From positions 16,736-80,735 of the forward strand of contig NZ_SMKL01000025.1 in the NCBI RefSeq assembly GCF_004348545.1: DNA of 64,000 nt, given 5' to 3'. Both the position numbers and the translations under genes were made by a program. Positions 8,105-16,857 of this stretch are shown piece after piece. Source of the DNA: Jiangella ureilytica. Its GTDB lineage: Bacteria > Actinomycetota > Actinomycetes > Jiangellales > Jiangellaceae. The notes beneath the pieces are model-generated. The model was not told the DNA's origin. It worked only from the letters and a program-made list of their open reading frames with translations, and ran no database searches. The number at the start of each line of letters is the position of its first letter. The first letter of the stretch is position 1.

Positions 8105-8836
8105 TCAGCGACGCAGCCCGAACCTCGGGGCCCGGACGGATCGGCGCCGGCGCCTTCGGACTCCGGCGGCGACGGCGGCACCACCACAGGCGGCCAGCGC
8201 GAGGACGGCCGCCGACGACACCCGCCGGGCGCCGCGCGGCAGCCGGTCCAGGCCGTCCTTGATCCGGTCGGAGACCGCCAGCGGGAGCGCCGCCAGGGCG
8301 TTGCCGGGCGGTCGACGCGGCACGCGCGGGTGCGGCCGGGTCGGCGCCGTCGCGCGGGCGGCCTCCCAGGCGTCGCCGATGGTCCGGAGCTCTTCGTCGT
8401 CCACCACGCTCTGCAGGCGAGGGAGCATGACGTCCTCCTCCTCGCGGGCGTCGCTGTCGATCAGGGTGAAGACGCGCCGGACCCGGTCGTCGTAGCCGGC
8501 CGCCGCGGGGTCGGCGTCCTGCAGCTCCTCGAGCAGGTCGTTGATCTGCTGGTGCTCACCCTCCACGTGTGCTGTGAGCTCGTCACCGTGGCCGGGCAGG
8601 TGCTGTCGATAGGCGGGGAAGAGGACCGTCTCCTCCGCGAAGGCGTGGCGGAGCGCGCGCTGCGCCAGGTCAGCCACGATGCGGCCCCGCGCCTCGTCGT
8701 CGGGCGCCGCTTCGTACTGCTGCATCAGCCGGTGGAGCACGGCGTGGTCGTCGCTCTGGCGTGCCACGATGCTGGCCGGTCCGCCGCGTTCCTCCAGCGT
8801 CTGGTGGGGCACGGGCGTCAAGTCGGGTTGGCTCAT
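8105..8836 (-). CDS. Hemerythrin-domain protein with C-terminal membrane tail
   Basis: A 243-aa protein. Residues 20-150 form a hemerythrin HHE four-helix bundle with the metal-ligand pattern H-x3-H (DDHAVLHRL), H-x3-E (LRHAFAEETVLFP), H-x3-H (TAHVEGEHQQI) and E-E-E-D-x-M-L-P; residues after 165 are a Pro/Arg linker followed by a membrane helix (about 205-225) and an arginine-rich end. Di-iron hemerythrins bind O2 or sense oxidative/nitrosative stress. It lies 17 bases upstream of the DUF2243-ctaG unit and may be its first gene, and it is divergent from ctaC-ctaD, so the locus is respiratory in theme. Confidence 0.82.
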   Translation of the reverse strand: MSQPDLTPVPHQTLEERGGPASIVARQSDDHAVLHRLMQQYEAAPDDEARGRIVADLAQRALRHAFAEETVLFPAYRQHLPGHGDELTAHVEGEHQQINDLLEELQDADPAAAGYDDRVRRVFTLIDSDAREEEDVMLPRLQSVVDDEELRTIGDAWEAARATAPTRPHPRVPRRPPGNALAALPLAVSDRIKDGLDRLPRGARRVSSAAVLALAACGGAAVAAGVRRRRRRSVRAPRFGLRR

Positions 8837-9013
8837 GGCGCCGCACTACCCAGCGTGGACAGCGGCACGCAGCCGTGGCGCATCGAACGATGACGGCCGG
8901 CCTGCCGCATCGGGTCCGATTCGGGTGAGTGACGGCGCCGTCAGTGGGTATCGGGCGCGCCAGCCGCCTGCCCATGCGGGTCCAGCGTCGTGACCACTCC
9001 CTGGGGGTTCCAC

Positions 9014-9865
9014 ATGGCACATCCGGTACGCGGACGCGGCCCGGCACCGGCGCCGGGTCACGTCGCCGCAGTCCTCATCGGCACGCTGGTCGTGCTGGGT
9101 GGTTGCTCGGCCGAGCAACGCGACGAGTGGTCGCGCCTGGCGCTTCCCGAGCCCGCGACGAAGGAGGCGCCGCTGATCGGTGACCTGTGGGTGGGCGCGT
9201 GGATCGCGGCGTTCGGCGTCGGCTTCCTGGTCTGGGGTCTGATCATCTGGGCCGCCGTCGCCTACCGCCGGCGGGGCGACGAGCTGCCGAAGCAGACGCG
9301 GTTCAACATCCCGATCGAGTTCCTCTACACGCTCGCGCCGTTCTTCGTGATCGTGCCCCTCTTCTTCCACACCGCCGAGCGGCAGGACCAGATCACCGAC
9401 ATCCGCACGGAGCCCGACCTGACGGTCGACGTCGTCGGCCAGCAGTGGTCGTGGACGTTCAACTACGTGGACGAGGACGTGCACGAGATCGGAACCGTCA
9501 ACGACCGGCCCACCCTGTACCTGCCCGTCGGCGAGATGGTGCGGTTCAACCTGGGGTCGCCGGACGTCATCCACTCGTTCTGGATTCCGGCGTTCTACAT
9601 GAAGCAGGACGTCTTCCCCGGCCAGCCGAACGCGTACCAGGTCACGCCCGATCGCGAAGGCAGCTACGTCGGCCGCTGCGCGGAGTTCTGCGGCGTCTTC
9701 CACCAGTCGATGCGGTTCGACGTCGAGGTGGTGTCGCAGGAGGAGTTCGACGAGCAGATGGACGCTCTGCGAGAGGCCGGGCAGACCGGCCTGATCGACC
9801 CGCCGATCCGAGGTGCCTACGACGACGAGCCGCTGAATCCCGACGACCCGGGAGGCGACCGATGA
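9014..9865 (+). CDS. ctaC: Cytochrome c oxidase subunit II
   Basis: A 283-aa lipoprotein. A signal peptide with lipobox LGGC, two TM helices (about 60-82 and 100-118), then the cupredoxin domain carrying the CuA site [14 protein letters not shown] (two Cys, His, Met plus an upstream His in [10 protein letters not shown]). It receives electrons from cytochrome c (or the bc-c branch) outside the membrane. ATG at 9014 is preferred because a G-rich ribosome site lies upstream; a GTG at 8990 would add eight residues. Its stop overlaps the ATG of ctaD. Confidence 0.92.
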   Translation: MAHPVRGRGPAPAPGHVAAVLIGTLVVLGGCSAEQRDEWSRLALPEPATKEAPLIGDLWVGAWIAAFGVGFLVWGLIIWAAVAYRRRGDELPKQTRFNIPIEFLYTLAPFFVIVPLFFHTAERQDQITDIRTEPDLTVDVVGQQWSWTFNYVDEDVHEIGTVNDRPTLYLPVGEMVRFNLGSPDVIHSFWIPAFYMKQDVFPGQPNAYQVTPDREGSYVGRCAEFCGVFHQSMRFDVEVVSQEEFDEQMDALREAGQTGLIDPPIRGAYDDEPLNPDDPGGDR

Positions 9866-11580
9866 CCACGTTCCTCGAGCGCACGGCAGCCGCGCGCACC
9901 GGTGTGACGCGGCCGAAGCGGAAGGGCAATGTCGTCACCCGCTGGGCGACCTCGACCGATCACAAGATCATCGGCTACATGTACCTGATCGCGTCGTTCG
10001 GGTTCTTCCTGTTCGGCGGCGTGCTGGCGCTGTTCATCCGGGCCGAGCTGTTCTCGCCCGGCCGTCAGGTCGTCAGCGACGAGATGTACAACCAGCTGTT
10101 CACCATGCACGGCACGATCATGCTGCTGCTGTTCGCGACGCCGCTGTTCATCGGCTTCGGCAACATCATCGTGCCGCTGCAGATCGGCGCTCCCGACGTC
10201 GCGTTCCCGCGGCTGAACATGTTCAGCTTCTACCTGTTCCTGTTCGGCGGGCTCATCGTCTGCGCGGGGTTCCTGACGAAGGACGGTGCCGCGGACTTCG
10301 GCTGGACCGCCTACGCGCCGCTGCACGACACGGTCTACAGCCCGACGGCGGGCGGGGATCTGTGGGTCGCGGGGCTGGCGATGAGCGGTTTCGGCACCAT
10401 CTTCGGCGCCGTCAACTTCATCACGACGATCGTGTGCATGCGCGCGCCGGGAATGACGATGTTCCGGATGCCGATCTTCACCTGGAACATCTTCGCGACG
10501 AGCATTCTGGTATTGATCGCGTTCCCGCTGCTGGCGGCGGCGCTGTTCGCCCTGTTCGCCGACCGCAACCTGAACACGCACATCTTCGACCCCACCGCCG
10601 GCGGGGCCATTCTCTGGCAGCACCTGTTCTGGTTCTTCGGCCATCCCGAGGTCTACATCATCGCGTTGCCGTTCTTCGGCATCATCACCGAGGTCATCCC
10701 GGTCTTCAGCCGCAAGCCGATCTTCGGTTACAAGGGCCTGGTGTTCGCGACCCTCGCGATCGTCGCGCTGTCGGTGGCGGTGTGGGCGCACCACATGTTC
10801 CCCACCGGCGCGGTCAGTCTGTCGTTCTTCTCGGCGATGACCATGCTCATCGCCATCCCGACCGGGCTGAAGTTCTTCGCCTGGATCGGCACCATGTGGC
10901 GCGGCTCCGTCACGTTCGAGACACCGATGCTCTTCGCCCTCGGCTTCCTCGTGACGTTCCTGTTCGGCGGCCTCACGGGCATCATCCTCGCCTCACCGCC
11001 GCTGGACTTCCACGTCCACGACAGCTACTTCGTGGTGGCGCACTTCCACTACGTGGTGTTCGGCACGGTCGTGTTCGCGATGTTCGCCGGGTTCTACTTC
11101 TGGTGGCCCAAGTTCACCGGCCGCATGCTCGACGAGCGCCTCGGCAAGGTGCACTTCTGGCTGCTGTTCATCGGCTTCCACGGCACGTTCATGGTCCACC
11201 ACTGGCTGGGCGTCGAGGGCTTTCCCCGTCGCTACTCCGACTACGAGCCCGATGACGGGTTCACGTTCCTGAACCAGTTCTCGTCGGTGTTCGCCTTCGT
11301 GCTGGCCGCGTCGACGCTGCCGTTCCTGTGGAACGTGTGGCAGACCCGGCTCGCGCCGAAGGTGCAGGTCGACGACCCGTGGGGCTTCGCCAACTCGCTG
11401 GAGTGGGCCACGTCCTGCCCGCCGCCGCGGCACAACTTCACCTCGCTGCCGCGGGTGCGCAGCGAGCGGCCGGCCTTCGACCTCAAGTACCCGGAGGTCG
11501 CGGCCATGGCCGAGGACAAGCCGGCTGATGCCGGACCGCTGACCGAAGTCCTCGGCCCGCCCGACGTCGAGACGAAATGA
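9862..11580 (+). CDS. ctaD: Cytochrome c oxidase subunit I
   Basis: A 572-aa protein with twelve TM helices. The heme a ligand ([10 protein letters not shown]), the CuB histidine and cross-linked tyrosine (GHPEVYI), the H-H pair (AHHMF) and the heme a3/heme a histidines (HFHYVVFG) are all present, as are K- and D-channel residues expected for an A-type oxidase. It reduces O2 to water and pumps protons. Coupled to ctaC by ATGA. Subunits III (ctaE) and IV (ctaF) are not adjacent; this may therefore be a second oxidase copy with the main qcr-ctaE genes elsewhere. Confidence 0.95.
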   Translation: MTTFLERTAAARTGVTRPKRKGNVVTRWATSTDHKIIGYMYLIASFGFFLFGGVLALFIRAELFSPGRQVVSDEMYNQLFTMHGTIMLLLFATPLFIGFGNIIVPLQIGAPDVAFPRLNMFSFYLFLFGGLIVCAGFLTKDGAADFGWTAYAPLHDTVYSPTAGGDLWVAGLAMSGFGTIFGAVNFITTIVCMRAPGMTMFRMPIFTWNIFATSILVLIAFPLLAAALFALFADRNLNTHIFDPTAGGAILWQHLFWFFGHPEVYIIALPFFGIITEVIPVFSRKPIFGYKGLVFATLAIVALSVAVWAHHMFPTGAVSLSFFSAMTMLIAIPTGLKFFAWIGTMWRGSVTFETPMLFALGFLVTFLFGGLTGIILASPPLDFHVHDSYFVVAHFHYVVFGTVVFAMFAGFYFWWPKFTGRMLDERLGKVHFWLLFIGFHGTFMVHHWLGVEGFPRRYSDYEPDDGFTFLNQFSSVFAFVLAASTLPFLWNVWQTRLAPKVQVDDPWGFANSLEWATSCPPPRHNFTSLPRVRSERPAFDLKYPEVAAMAEDKPADAGPLTEVLGPPDVETK

Positions 11581-11646
11581 CGGGGCGCTTCCGGGGTACT
11601 GGACGGTCCGCGCCGCCGTGATGTCGGCGCCGGGGAGGGGGCTGCC

Positions 11647-11775
11647 GTGGAGAGACATCACGTCCTGTGTGGCATACGTCGCTGGCTGATGCGGCCGGCC
11701 GTCGAGTCACAGCTGATCGTGCTGCTCCTGGCCTGCATCGTGGTGCTGGTCAGTGGAGCCGTATGGATCGGGTAG
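11647..11775 (+). CDS. Probable 42-aa single-pass membrane protein downstream of ctaD
   Basis: A short frame, GTG at 11647 to TAG at 11775. A strong purine-rich ribosome site (GGGGAGGGGG) lies 6 bases upstream. The predicted peptide starts with a basic cytoplasmic part (RHH, RR) and has one clean hydrophobic helix (about residues 23-42, LIVLLLACIVVLVSGAVWIG). It is on the same strand, 66 bases after ctaD. Position and topology resemble small accessory oxidase subunits, but no known family is recognised, so the function is inference. Confidence 0.45.
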   Translation: MERHHVLCGIRRWLMRPAVESQLIVLLLACIVVLVSGAVWIG

Positions 11776-11954
11776 TCGACGCGCCGCGCACGCGGCCATC
11801 CCGGTCGAGCGGCTGCGGCCGCACGTCGGCCAGCGCGACCGGCGGCGATGCGCGAGTTGTCGCCGGCCGATGACGCCCTCGCAAGGAGGGCCGGTCGTCA
11901 TGTCACCGGCCGTGTCAGGCAGGCGACAGGTGGCTGTCAGGCGGGGCGTCGACA

Positions 11955-11970
11955 GTGGTCACACGACCAC
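11955..11970. promoter_or_regulatory. Inverted repeat upstream of the DUF4097 gene
   Basis: GTGGTC-ACAC-GACCAC, 6-bp perfect arms around a 4-base spacer, ending 26 bases before the ATG at 11996. Symmetry and position suit an operator; the regulator is unknown, the large BTAD protein encoded convergently next door being one candidate. Confidence 0.4.
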
Positions 11971-11995
11971 CCACGACACCCCAGGAGACACCGTC

Positions 11996-12832
11996 ATGGC
12001 CACCTTCGCCACCCCCGCCCCCGTCGCCGCGACCGTGGAGGTCGCCGGAGCCCGGGTCCGGGTCACCGCCAGCGACCGCACCGACACCGTGGTGCTGGTC
12101 GAGCCCGTCGACCCGGCGAGCCGGTCGCACCGCAAGGTGGCCGACCGGACCAAGGTCGAGTTCGCCGACGGCGCGCTGCTGGTCAAGACCACCGTCGCCG
12201 GGGAGAAGAACGGCTCGGTCACCATCACGATCGACCTGCCCACCGGCTCCGCGCTGGCCGCGTACCTGGCGTACTCGGCCGTGCACGCCGACGGCGCGTT
12301 CGGCGTGAGCGAGCTGCACCTGGCCTCGGGCCGGGTCCAGCTGGACCGCGTCGACGCGCTGCGGGCCAGCATCGCCTCCGGCGAGGTCGCGGTCGGGCAC
12401 ATCGCCGGGCCCGCCACCGTCGACGGCGCCGCGTTCGAGCTGCGGATCGGTGAGGTCGAGGGTGCCGTCGGGCTCACGAACTCGGGCGGGCGGGTCTGGA
12501 TCGGCCACGCCGCGGCCCGTCTCGAGCTCGGCAGCGCCGGCTGCGACTTCCACATCGACCGCGCCGACGGCGACGTCGTCGCCACCACCGCCAGCGGTGC
12601 GATCCGGATCGGGCGGATGACCAACGGCCGGGCCAGGGTCACGAACGCCTCGGGCGACATCGAGGTCGGCATCAGCGAGGGCAGCGTCGCCTCCGTCGAC
12701 GTCGCCAGCGAGCGGGGCGCGGTGCACGACTTCGTCACGCCGGCGCCGGAGCCGGGCCCGTCGGAGCTCAAGGTCGCGGTCTTCGCCCGCACGCGGCACG
12801 GCGACGTGATCGTCCAGCGCGCGGCGGCCTGA
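11996..12832 (+). CDS. DUF4097-type beta-helix repeat protein
   Basis: A 278-aa protein built of short beta-strand repeats of the DUF4097 family: runs such as GAFGVSELHLASGRVQLDRV, GEVAVGHIAGPATVDG, GDVVATTASGAIRIG and GDIEVGISEGSVASV each give one turn of a predicted right-handed beta solenoid. No signal peptide or membrane segment is seen, so it is cytoplasmic. AGGAG 8 bases before the ATG supports the start. In actinomycetes such proteins often accompany BTAD regulators; here the convergent BTAD gene ends 4 bases away. Its function is unknown. Confidence 0.75.
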   Translation: MATFATPAPVAATVEVAGARVRVTASDRTDTVVLVEPVDPASRSHRKVADRTKVEFADGALLVKTTVAGEKNGSVTITIDLPTGSALAAYLAYSAVHADGAFGVSELHLASGRVQLDRVDALRASIASGEVAVGHIAGPATVDGAAFELRIGEVEGAVGLTNSGGRVWIGHAAARLELGSAGCDFHIDRADGDVVATTASGAIRIGRMTNGRARVTNASGDIEVGISEGSVASVDVASERGAVHDFVTPAPEPGPSELKVAVFARTRHGDVIVQRAAA

Positions 12833-12836
12833 CCCG

Positions 12837-15800
12837 TCAGGACGCGAGCGTGACCTCGACCAGCTGAGCCCAGCTCGTCCGCATTCCCTCCTGCGTCACC
12901 TCGGCGAACCGCGCGTCGCCGAGGTGACGCCGCACGTCATGCTCGATCCTGGCCAGGTCGTGGTGGGACCGGTTCGGCATCCCACGCGCCCCGACGCTGG
13001 CGGCGAGCAGCCGGGCCGCCTGCTCGTGCTCGCCGCGGCGGGCAGCGAGGTCGGCCACCCCGACCAGGACCTGGGCGATCACGGGCGGCGGGACGCCCGC
13101 CTCGGAGGCCGCCTGCCAGGCGGCGACGCGGTGGGTGCGGGCCTCGCGGAGGTCGTCGGCCAGGTAGCCGAGCGCGTCGTGGATCTGGGCGCGGTTGTAG
13201 GACCGGTCCGCGGCATCGCCCAGGAGGGTCGTCGCGAGGCCGAGCTGACGGCGGGCCTCGGCGGCGTCGCCACGCAGGCGGGCCAGCTCGGCCTTGGCCA
13301 GCGCGAGGTCGGCCAGGGCCGACGGCCAGGTGACCCCCTGGGCACTGCGCTCGGCCTCGGCGATGGCGGCCGCGCTGGCGTCGTGGTGGCCGTCGAGCCA
13401 GTAGAGCACGGCCTGCTGGGTCCGCAGCTCGATGACGTCCTCGACGGCGCCGACCTCGGTGACGACGGCGATCGCCTGTTCGTAGTACTCGCAGGCTCCG
13501 GCGAGGTCGCCGCGCATGGCGCGCAGGCCCGCCAGCTCGGACAGCGCCACCGAGATGCCGAACCGCTCGCCGAGCGCCCGGAACTCCGCGAGCGCCTGCT
13601 CCAGCTCGGCCTCGACCTCGGGCCCGCCCTGGCCGAGCATCGTGCGCAGCTTGCCGATCTGCCACCGGGCGAGGGCACGGACCCACGGGTCGACGCTGTC
13701 GAGCAGCGTCTCGAACGCCGGCACCGCGTCGTCCGGCGAGTGCAGCAGCCGCTCGAGCGGGACCGCGAACCCCAGCAGCGGGTTGCTGCTCCCGCTCTGC
13801 CGGCTGAACCGGTACGCCTTGCGGATCCACTCCGCGCCGGCGTGCTCGTCGCTGCGTCCGGAGGTCACGAAGAGCACGACCATCCCGTACGTCAGCGCGC
13901 GGACGTCGTCGGTCGCGTCGCCGGGAACGCTCGCGGCGGCGACGAGGTGCTCGAGGCCCTCGGACCGGCGTCCGCCGAGCCACCAGTACCAGCCGGTGGC
14001 GGCCGCGAGCCGCATGGCCGCCTGGGCGTCGCCGGCCGCGACCGCCCCGCGCAGCGCGGCGCTGAGGTTGTCGTGATCGGCCCGCAGGGTGGCGAGCCAG
14101 GGCAGTTGCTCGGCGCGGCGCAGGTGCGGCTCGGCCGTCTCGGCGAGCTCGGTGAAGTAGGCGAGATGCGCCTGGCGCGCGAGGGCCGTCTCGCCCGCTT
14201 CGGCGAGCCGGTCGGCGGCGTACTCCTTGATCGTCCCGAGCATGCGGTAACGCGGGGCGCCGTCGCCGCCGGCGACCAGCAGCGACTTCTCGGCCAGCGC
14301 GGTGAGCAACTCGAGCACGTCGTCCGGCTCGACGGAGGCGCCGGCGCAGACGTGCTCGGCCGCCTCGAGGCTCGCCCCGCCCGAGAACACCGAGAGCCGG
14401 CACAACACCGTCCGTTCGGCCTCGCTGAGCAGCTCCCAGCTCCAGTCGACCATCGCGCGCAGCGTGCGGTGCCGCGGCAGCGCCGTGCGGCTGCCGCCGG
14501 TCAGCAGGCGGAACCGGTGGTCGAGCCTGGTGGCGAGCTGGTCGACGGTCATGGTGCGCAGCCGGGCCGCGGCCAGTTCGATCGCCAGCGGCATCCCGTC
14601 GAGCGCCCGGCAGATGCGCACCATGGTCGACAACGTGTGCGTGTCGGCGCCGAGGTCCTGGCGCACCGCGCCGGCGCGGTCGCGCAGCAGCCGGACGGCC
14701 GGCGCCGACTCGATATCGGCGGGGGCGGCGTCCTCGGCCGGGACGGCGAGCGGCTCGACCGGCCAGAGCGCCTCGCCGGTGATGCCGAGCGGCTCGCGGC
14801 TCGTCGCGAGGATCCGCAGCCGCCGGCACTCGCCGAGCGCCCGATGCGCGAACGCCGCCGCCGACTCGATGACGTGCTCGCAGTTGTCCAGGATCAGCAG
14901 CGTCTCGCGGTCGCGGACCGCGGCGACGAACCGGTCCGCCGGCTCCAGGTTCGACGCCTCGCCGAGCAGCGCGTCGCGCAGGCCGAGCCCGGCGAGCGCC
15001 GCGCTCGCGACGTCGTCGCCGGCGCCGATGGCGGCGAGCTCGACCAGCCAGACGCCGTCGGGCACGTCGCCGAGCAGCGTGCGCGCGGTCTCGGTGGCCA
15101 GCCGGGTCTTGCCGGAGCCGCCCGGCCCGATCAGGGTGGTGAGCCGGTGCGCGCCGATCAGCTCGCGGACGGCGTCGACGTCGGCCTCCTTGCCGACGAA
15201 ACTGGTCAGCTCGGCCGGCAGGTTGGTCGCCCGGGTCTCGTCGCGCCGCCCCACCTCGCCCCGCAGCACCGCGGTGTGCAGCGCGGACAGCTCCGGCGAC
15301 GGGTCGACGCCCAGCGCGTCGGCCAGTGCCTCGCGGGTGCGCTCGTACACGAGCAACGCCTCGGTGTCGCGGCCGGCGGACACGAGGGCCCGCATCAGCG
15401 CCGCGACGAGCCGTTCGCGCAGCGGGTGCACCGCCACCAGGTCGGTCAGCTCTTCGACCAGCTCGGCGCCGTGGCCGAGGCCGGTCTCGGCGTCGAACCG
15501 GTCTTCCATGGCGGCCAGACGCAGCCGCTCGAGCCGGGCGACCGCGGCGTCGAACGCCTCGTTGTCGTGCAGCCCGACGTCCTGCATGGCCGCGCCGCGC
15601 CACAGGCCGAGCGCCTCGCGCAGCAGCCGCACTCGTCGTGGGTCGTCGTCGCGGGCCTGGTCGACGAGCCGCTCGAACCGCACCGCGTCGACGGCGTCGG
15701 GCGCCACCGTCAGCCGATAGCCGCCCGCCTGCCCCTCGACCCAGCCGTCCGGCAGCACCTTTCGCAGCCGGGAGACCAGCTGCTGCAGTGCGTTCGCGGT

Positions 15801-15974
15801 GTCGGCGGGCGGCTGCCCACCCCAGATCCAGTCGACCAGCCGCGCCTGCGGGACGGTGCGACCCGGCTCGAGCGCCAGCGCGATCAGCAGGGCCCGCAGC
15901 CGGGCGCCCGGCACGTCGGCCACGACGCCGTCGTCCGTGCGCACCTCGAACGGGCCGAGCATCGCGATCTGCAC
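12837..15974 (-). CDS. AfsR/SARP-type BTAD transcriptional regulator with NB-ARC ATPase and TPR tail
   Basis: A 1045-aa regulator. An OmpR-like winged helix (about 1-90) is followed by the bacterial transcriptional activator domain (95-245), an NB-ARC/AAA-type ATPase with Walker A IGPGGSGKTRLATE (near 280) and Walker B LLILDNCEH (near 365), and a C-terminal half of helical TPR-like repeats. This is the SARP-LAL-like/AfsR architecture that controls secondary metabolism or morphology in actinomycetes. It is convergent with the DUF4097 gene and preceded by the repeat element at 16026. No biosynthetic cluster is adjacent, so its target is not evident. Confidence 0.88.
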   Translation of the reverse strand: MQIAMLGPFEVRTDDGVVADVPGARLRALLIALALEPGRTVPQARLVDWIWGGQPPADTANALQQLVSRLRKVLPDGWVEGQAGGYRLTVAPDAVDAVRFERLVDQARDDDPRRVRLLREALGLWRGAAMQDVGLHDNEAFDAAVARLERLRLAAMEDRFDAETGLGHGAELVEELTDLVAVHPLRERLVAALMRALVSAGRDTEALLVYERTREALADALGVDPSPELSALHTAVLRGEVGRRDETRATNLPAELTSFVGKEADVDAVRELIGAHRLTTLIGPGGSGKTRLATETARTLLGDVPDGVWLVELAAIGAGDDVASAALAGLGLRDALLGEASNLEPADRFVAAVRDRETLLILDNCEHVIESAAAFAHRALGECRRLRILATSREPLGITGEALWPVEPLAVPAEDAAPADIESAPAVRLLRDRAGAVRQDLGADTHTLSTMVRICRALDGMPLAIELAAARLRTMTVDQLATRLDHRFRLLTGGSRTALPRHRTLRAMVDWSWELLSEAERTVLCRLSVFSGGASLEAAEHVCAGASVEPDDVLELLTALAEKSLLVAGGDGAPRYRMLGTIKEYAADRLAEAGETALARQAHLAYFTELAETAEPHLRRAEQLPWLATLRADHDNLSAALRGAVAAGDAQAAMRLAAATGWYWWLGGRRSEGLEHLVAAASVPGDATDDVRALTYGMVVLFVTSGRSDEHAGAEWIRKAYRFSRQSGSSNPLLGFAVPLERLLHSPDDAVPAFETLLDSVDPWVRALARWQIGKLRTMLGQGGPEVEAELEQALAEFRALGERFGISVALSELAGLRAMRGDLAGACEYYEQAIAVVTEVGAVEDVIELRTQQAVLYWLDGHHDASAAAIAEAERSAQGVTWPSALADLALAKAELARLRGDAAEARRQLGLATTLLGDAADRSYNRAQIHDALGYLADDLREARTHRVAAWQAASEAGVPPPVIAQVLVGVADLAARRGEHEQAARLLAASVGARGMPNRSHHDLARIEHDVRRHLGDARFAEVTQEGMRTSWAQLVEVTLAS

Positions 15975-16025
15975 GCCCCGATTCTCCCACGGCGGCTCAC
16001 CAAGGCCGTCTTATCGCCGCTACAT

Positions 16026-16311
16026 GATCATCAGCCTTTCGTGCCGCTCTGGAGCCTGTTGCGGAATCGCGCCTCGCACGATGTCCACCGGAAGTCCTCC
16101 GCCGCGTGTCACGTGGCGATGGTTCGGGCTGCGGTGAGGTCGCGCCGGCCCGTCAATGTTGATCATGGAGAAGAGCAGGTTCCGGCTGCCCGAGAACCTG
16201 CACTTCTCCATGATCAACACCTGCTGTCGGGCTGCTCGGGAGCCTGTTGCGGAATCGCGCATGGCCGGAGGTCCACCGGAAGTCCTCCCGCGACGCACAT
16301 GGCTGATGATC
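16026..16311. repeat. MITE-like palindromic repeat element with internal direct repeats
   Basis: The segment is bounded by an 11-bp inverted repeat (GATCATCAGCC at 16026-16036 and its complement at 16301-16311). Inside, two direct copies 188 bases apart share GGAGCCTGTTGCGGAATCGC (16051- and 16239-) and GTCCACCGGAAGTCCTCC (16083- and 16271-). Between the copies sits a long hairpin (listed separately). The whole lies in non-coding DNA between the BTAD regulator and a PIN toxin. No transposase is encoded, so it is best seen as a non-autonomous dispersed element. Confidence 0.6.
16158..16218. repeat. 61-bp near-perfect hairpin, GTTGATCATGGAG family
   Basis: Arms of 25 bp (16158-16182 and 16194-16218), starting GTTGATCATGGAGAAG and ending CTTCTCCATGATCAAC, pair with one mismatch around an 11-base loop. 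A related palindrome with the same outer motif is at 31424-31495, so this is a dispersed repeat family rather than a terminator. Confidence 0.7.
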
Positions 16312-16332
16312 TTGGGATGCGGTGCCGCGCCC

Positions 16333-16725
16333 TCAGCTCGGAGCGGTGACCGGAACTCCGTTGTCGTTCGCCGCGTCGGCCAGACGCTCGTCGTAGGTGA
16401 CGATCGTGTCCAGGTCGTGACCGAGCTCGAGTGCGGCGGCGAGATGAAGGGCGTCGAGAGTGCGCACGAGCTCGGGGCCGAGGCGGCCGGCCTCCTCGAC
16501 GGTGGCGGTGGAGAGCTGGACCAGCGTGATCGAGTCCAAGACGGCCCGCGCCTGGACGACTCGATCCGGCGCCGCACGTCGAACGGCACGCAGGAGCTCG
16601 GTGCGGGTGAGGTCACTGGACACCGGTGTGCGGTCCTCCTCTTGGAGCCACGCGTGCAACGCCTCCGTCCCGTCCTCGGCGACGACGAGCTTCACCAGTG
16701 CAGAGGTGTCGAGGTCGTGCGCCAC
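16333..16725 (-). CDS. PIN-domain toxin (VapC family)
   Basis: A 130-aa PIN ribonuclease. The acidic active-site residues are in place: D in AHDLDTSALVKL near the N-terminus, E in LTRTELLRAV, D in TLDALHLAAAL, and D in TIVTYDERLADAA. VapC toxins cut tRNA or rRNA and are held inactive by a cognate antitoxin. GTG at 16725 fits the domain start. Upstream, only the C-terminal tail of an antitoxin is found (16727-16855). The gene stands between the repeat element and the gamma-carbonic-anhydrase-like gene. Confidence 0.82.
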   Translation of the reverse strand: MAHDLDTSALVKLVVAEDGTEALHAWLQEEDRTPVSSDLTRTELLRAVRRAAPDRVVQARAVLDSITLVQLSTATVEEAGRLGPELVRTLDALHLAAALELGHDLDTIVTYDERLADAANDNGVPVTAPS

Positions 16726-16726
16726 G

Positions 16727-16855
16727 TCAGAGTCGCTCGTCTCGCATGGCCGCGAGCTCATCGGACAGGGACGGCCCTTCGGTGGGAGCCCCTTCGGGTG
16801 GCGCCTCCCGGCCGCGAGTGCTTAGCGTGTGCTCGTCGACACCGGGAGGCGCCAC
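16727..16855 (-). pseudogene. Antitoxin remnant (Phd/VapB-type C-terminal tail)
   Basis: Directly before the PIN gene, one base apart, the minus strand encodes a tail reading PSLSDELAAMRDERL followed by TGA, which looks like the toxin-binding end of a Phd/VapB antitoxin. Upstream of it the frame is low-complexity and collides with the divergent gene at 16858; no DNA-binding domain or ribosome site is visible. I infer that the antitoxin has lost its N-terminal part. Confidence 0.4.
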
Positions 16856-16857
16856 CC
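16796..16857. promoter_or_regulatory. 16-bp perfect inverted repeat over the 16858 gene's leader
   Basis: GGGTGGCGCCTCCCGG at 16796-16811 and its exact complement at 16842-16857 are separated by 30 bases. The right arm contains the GGGAGG ribosome site of the gene at 16858 and abuts its ATG. The repeat could fold in the mRNA and mask the ribosome site, or be a two-site operator; which is not decidable here. Confidence 0.5.

Noticed and set aside
12837..15974. Antibiotic biosynthetic cluster signalled by the SARP-type regulator
   Set aside because: No polyketide, peptide or terpene synthase gene lies near; such regulators also occur alone.
16026..16311. CRISPR array
   Set aside because: Only two long direct copies 188 bases apart, no short regular repeats or spacers, and no cas genes.
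12924..16349. 1141-aa plus-strand open frame
   Set aside because: It is antisense to the BTAD regulator, rich in Arg/Gly/Leu/Gln, with no domain; a GC-rich shadow.
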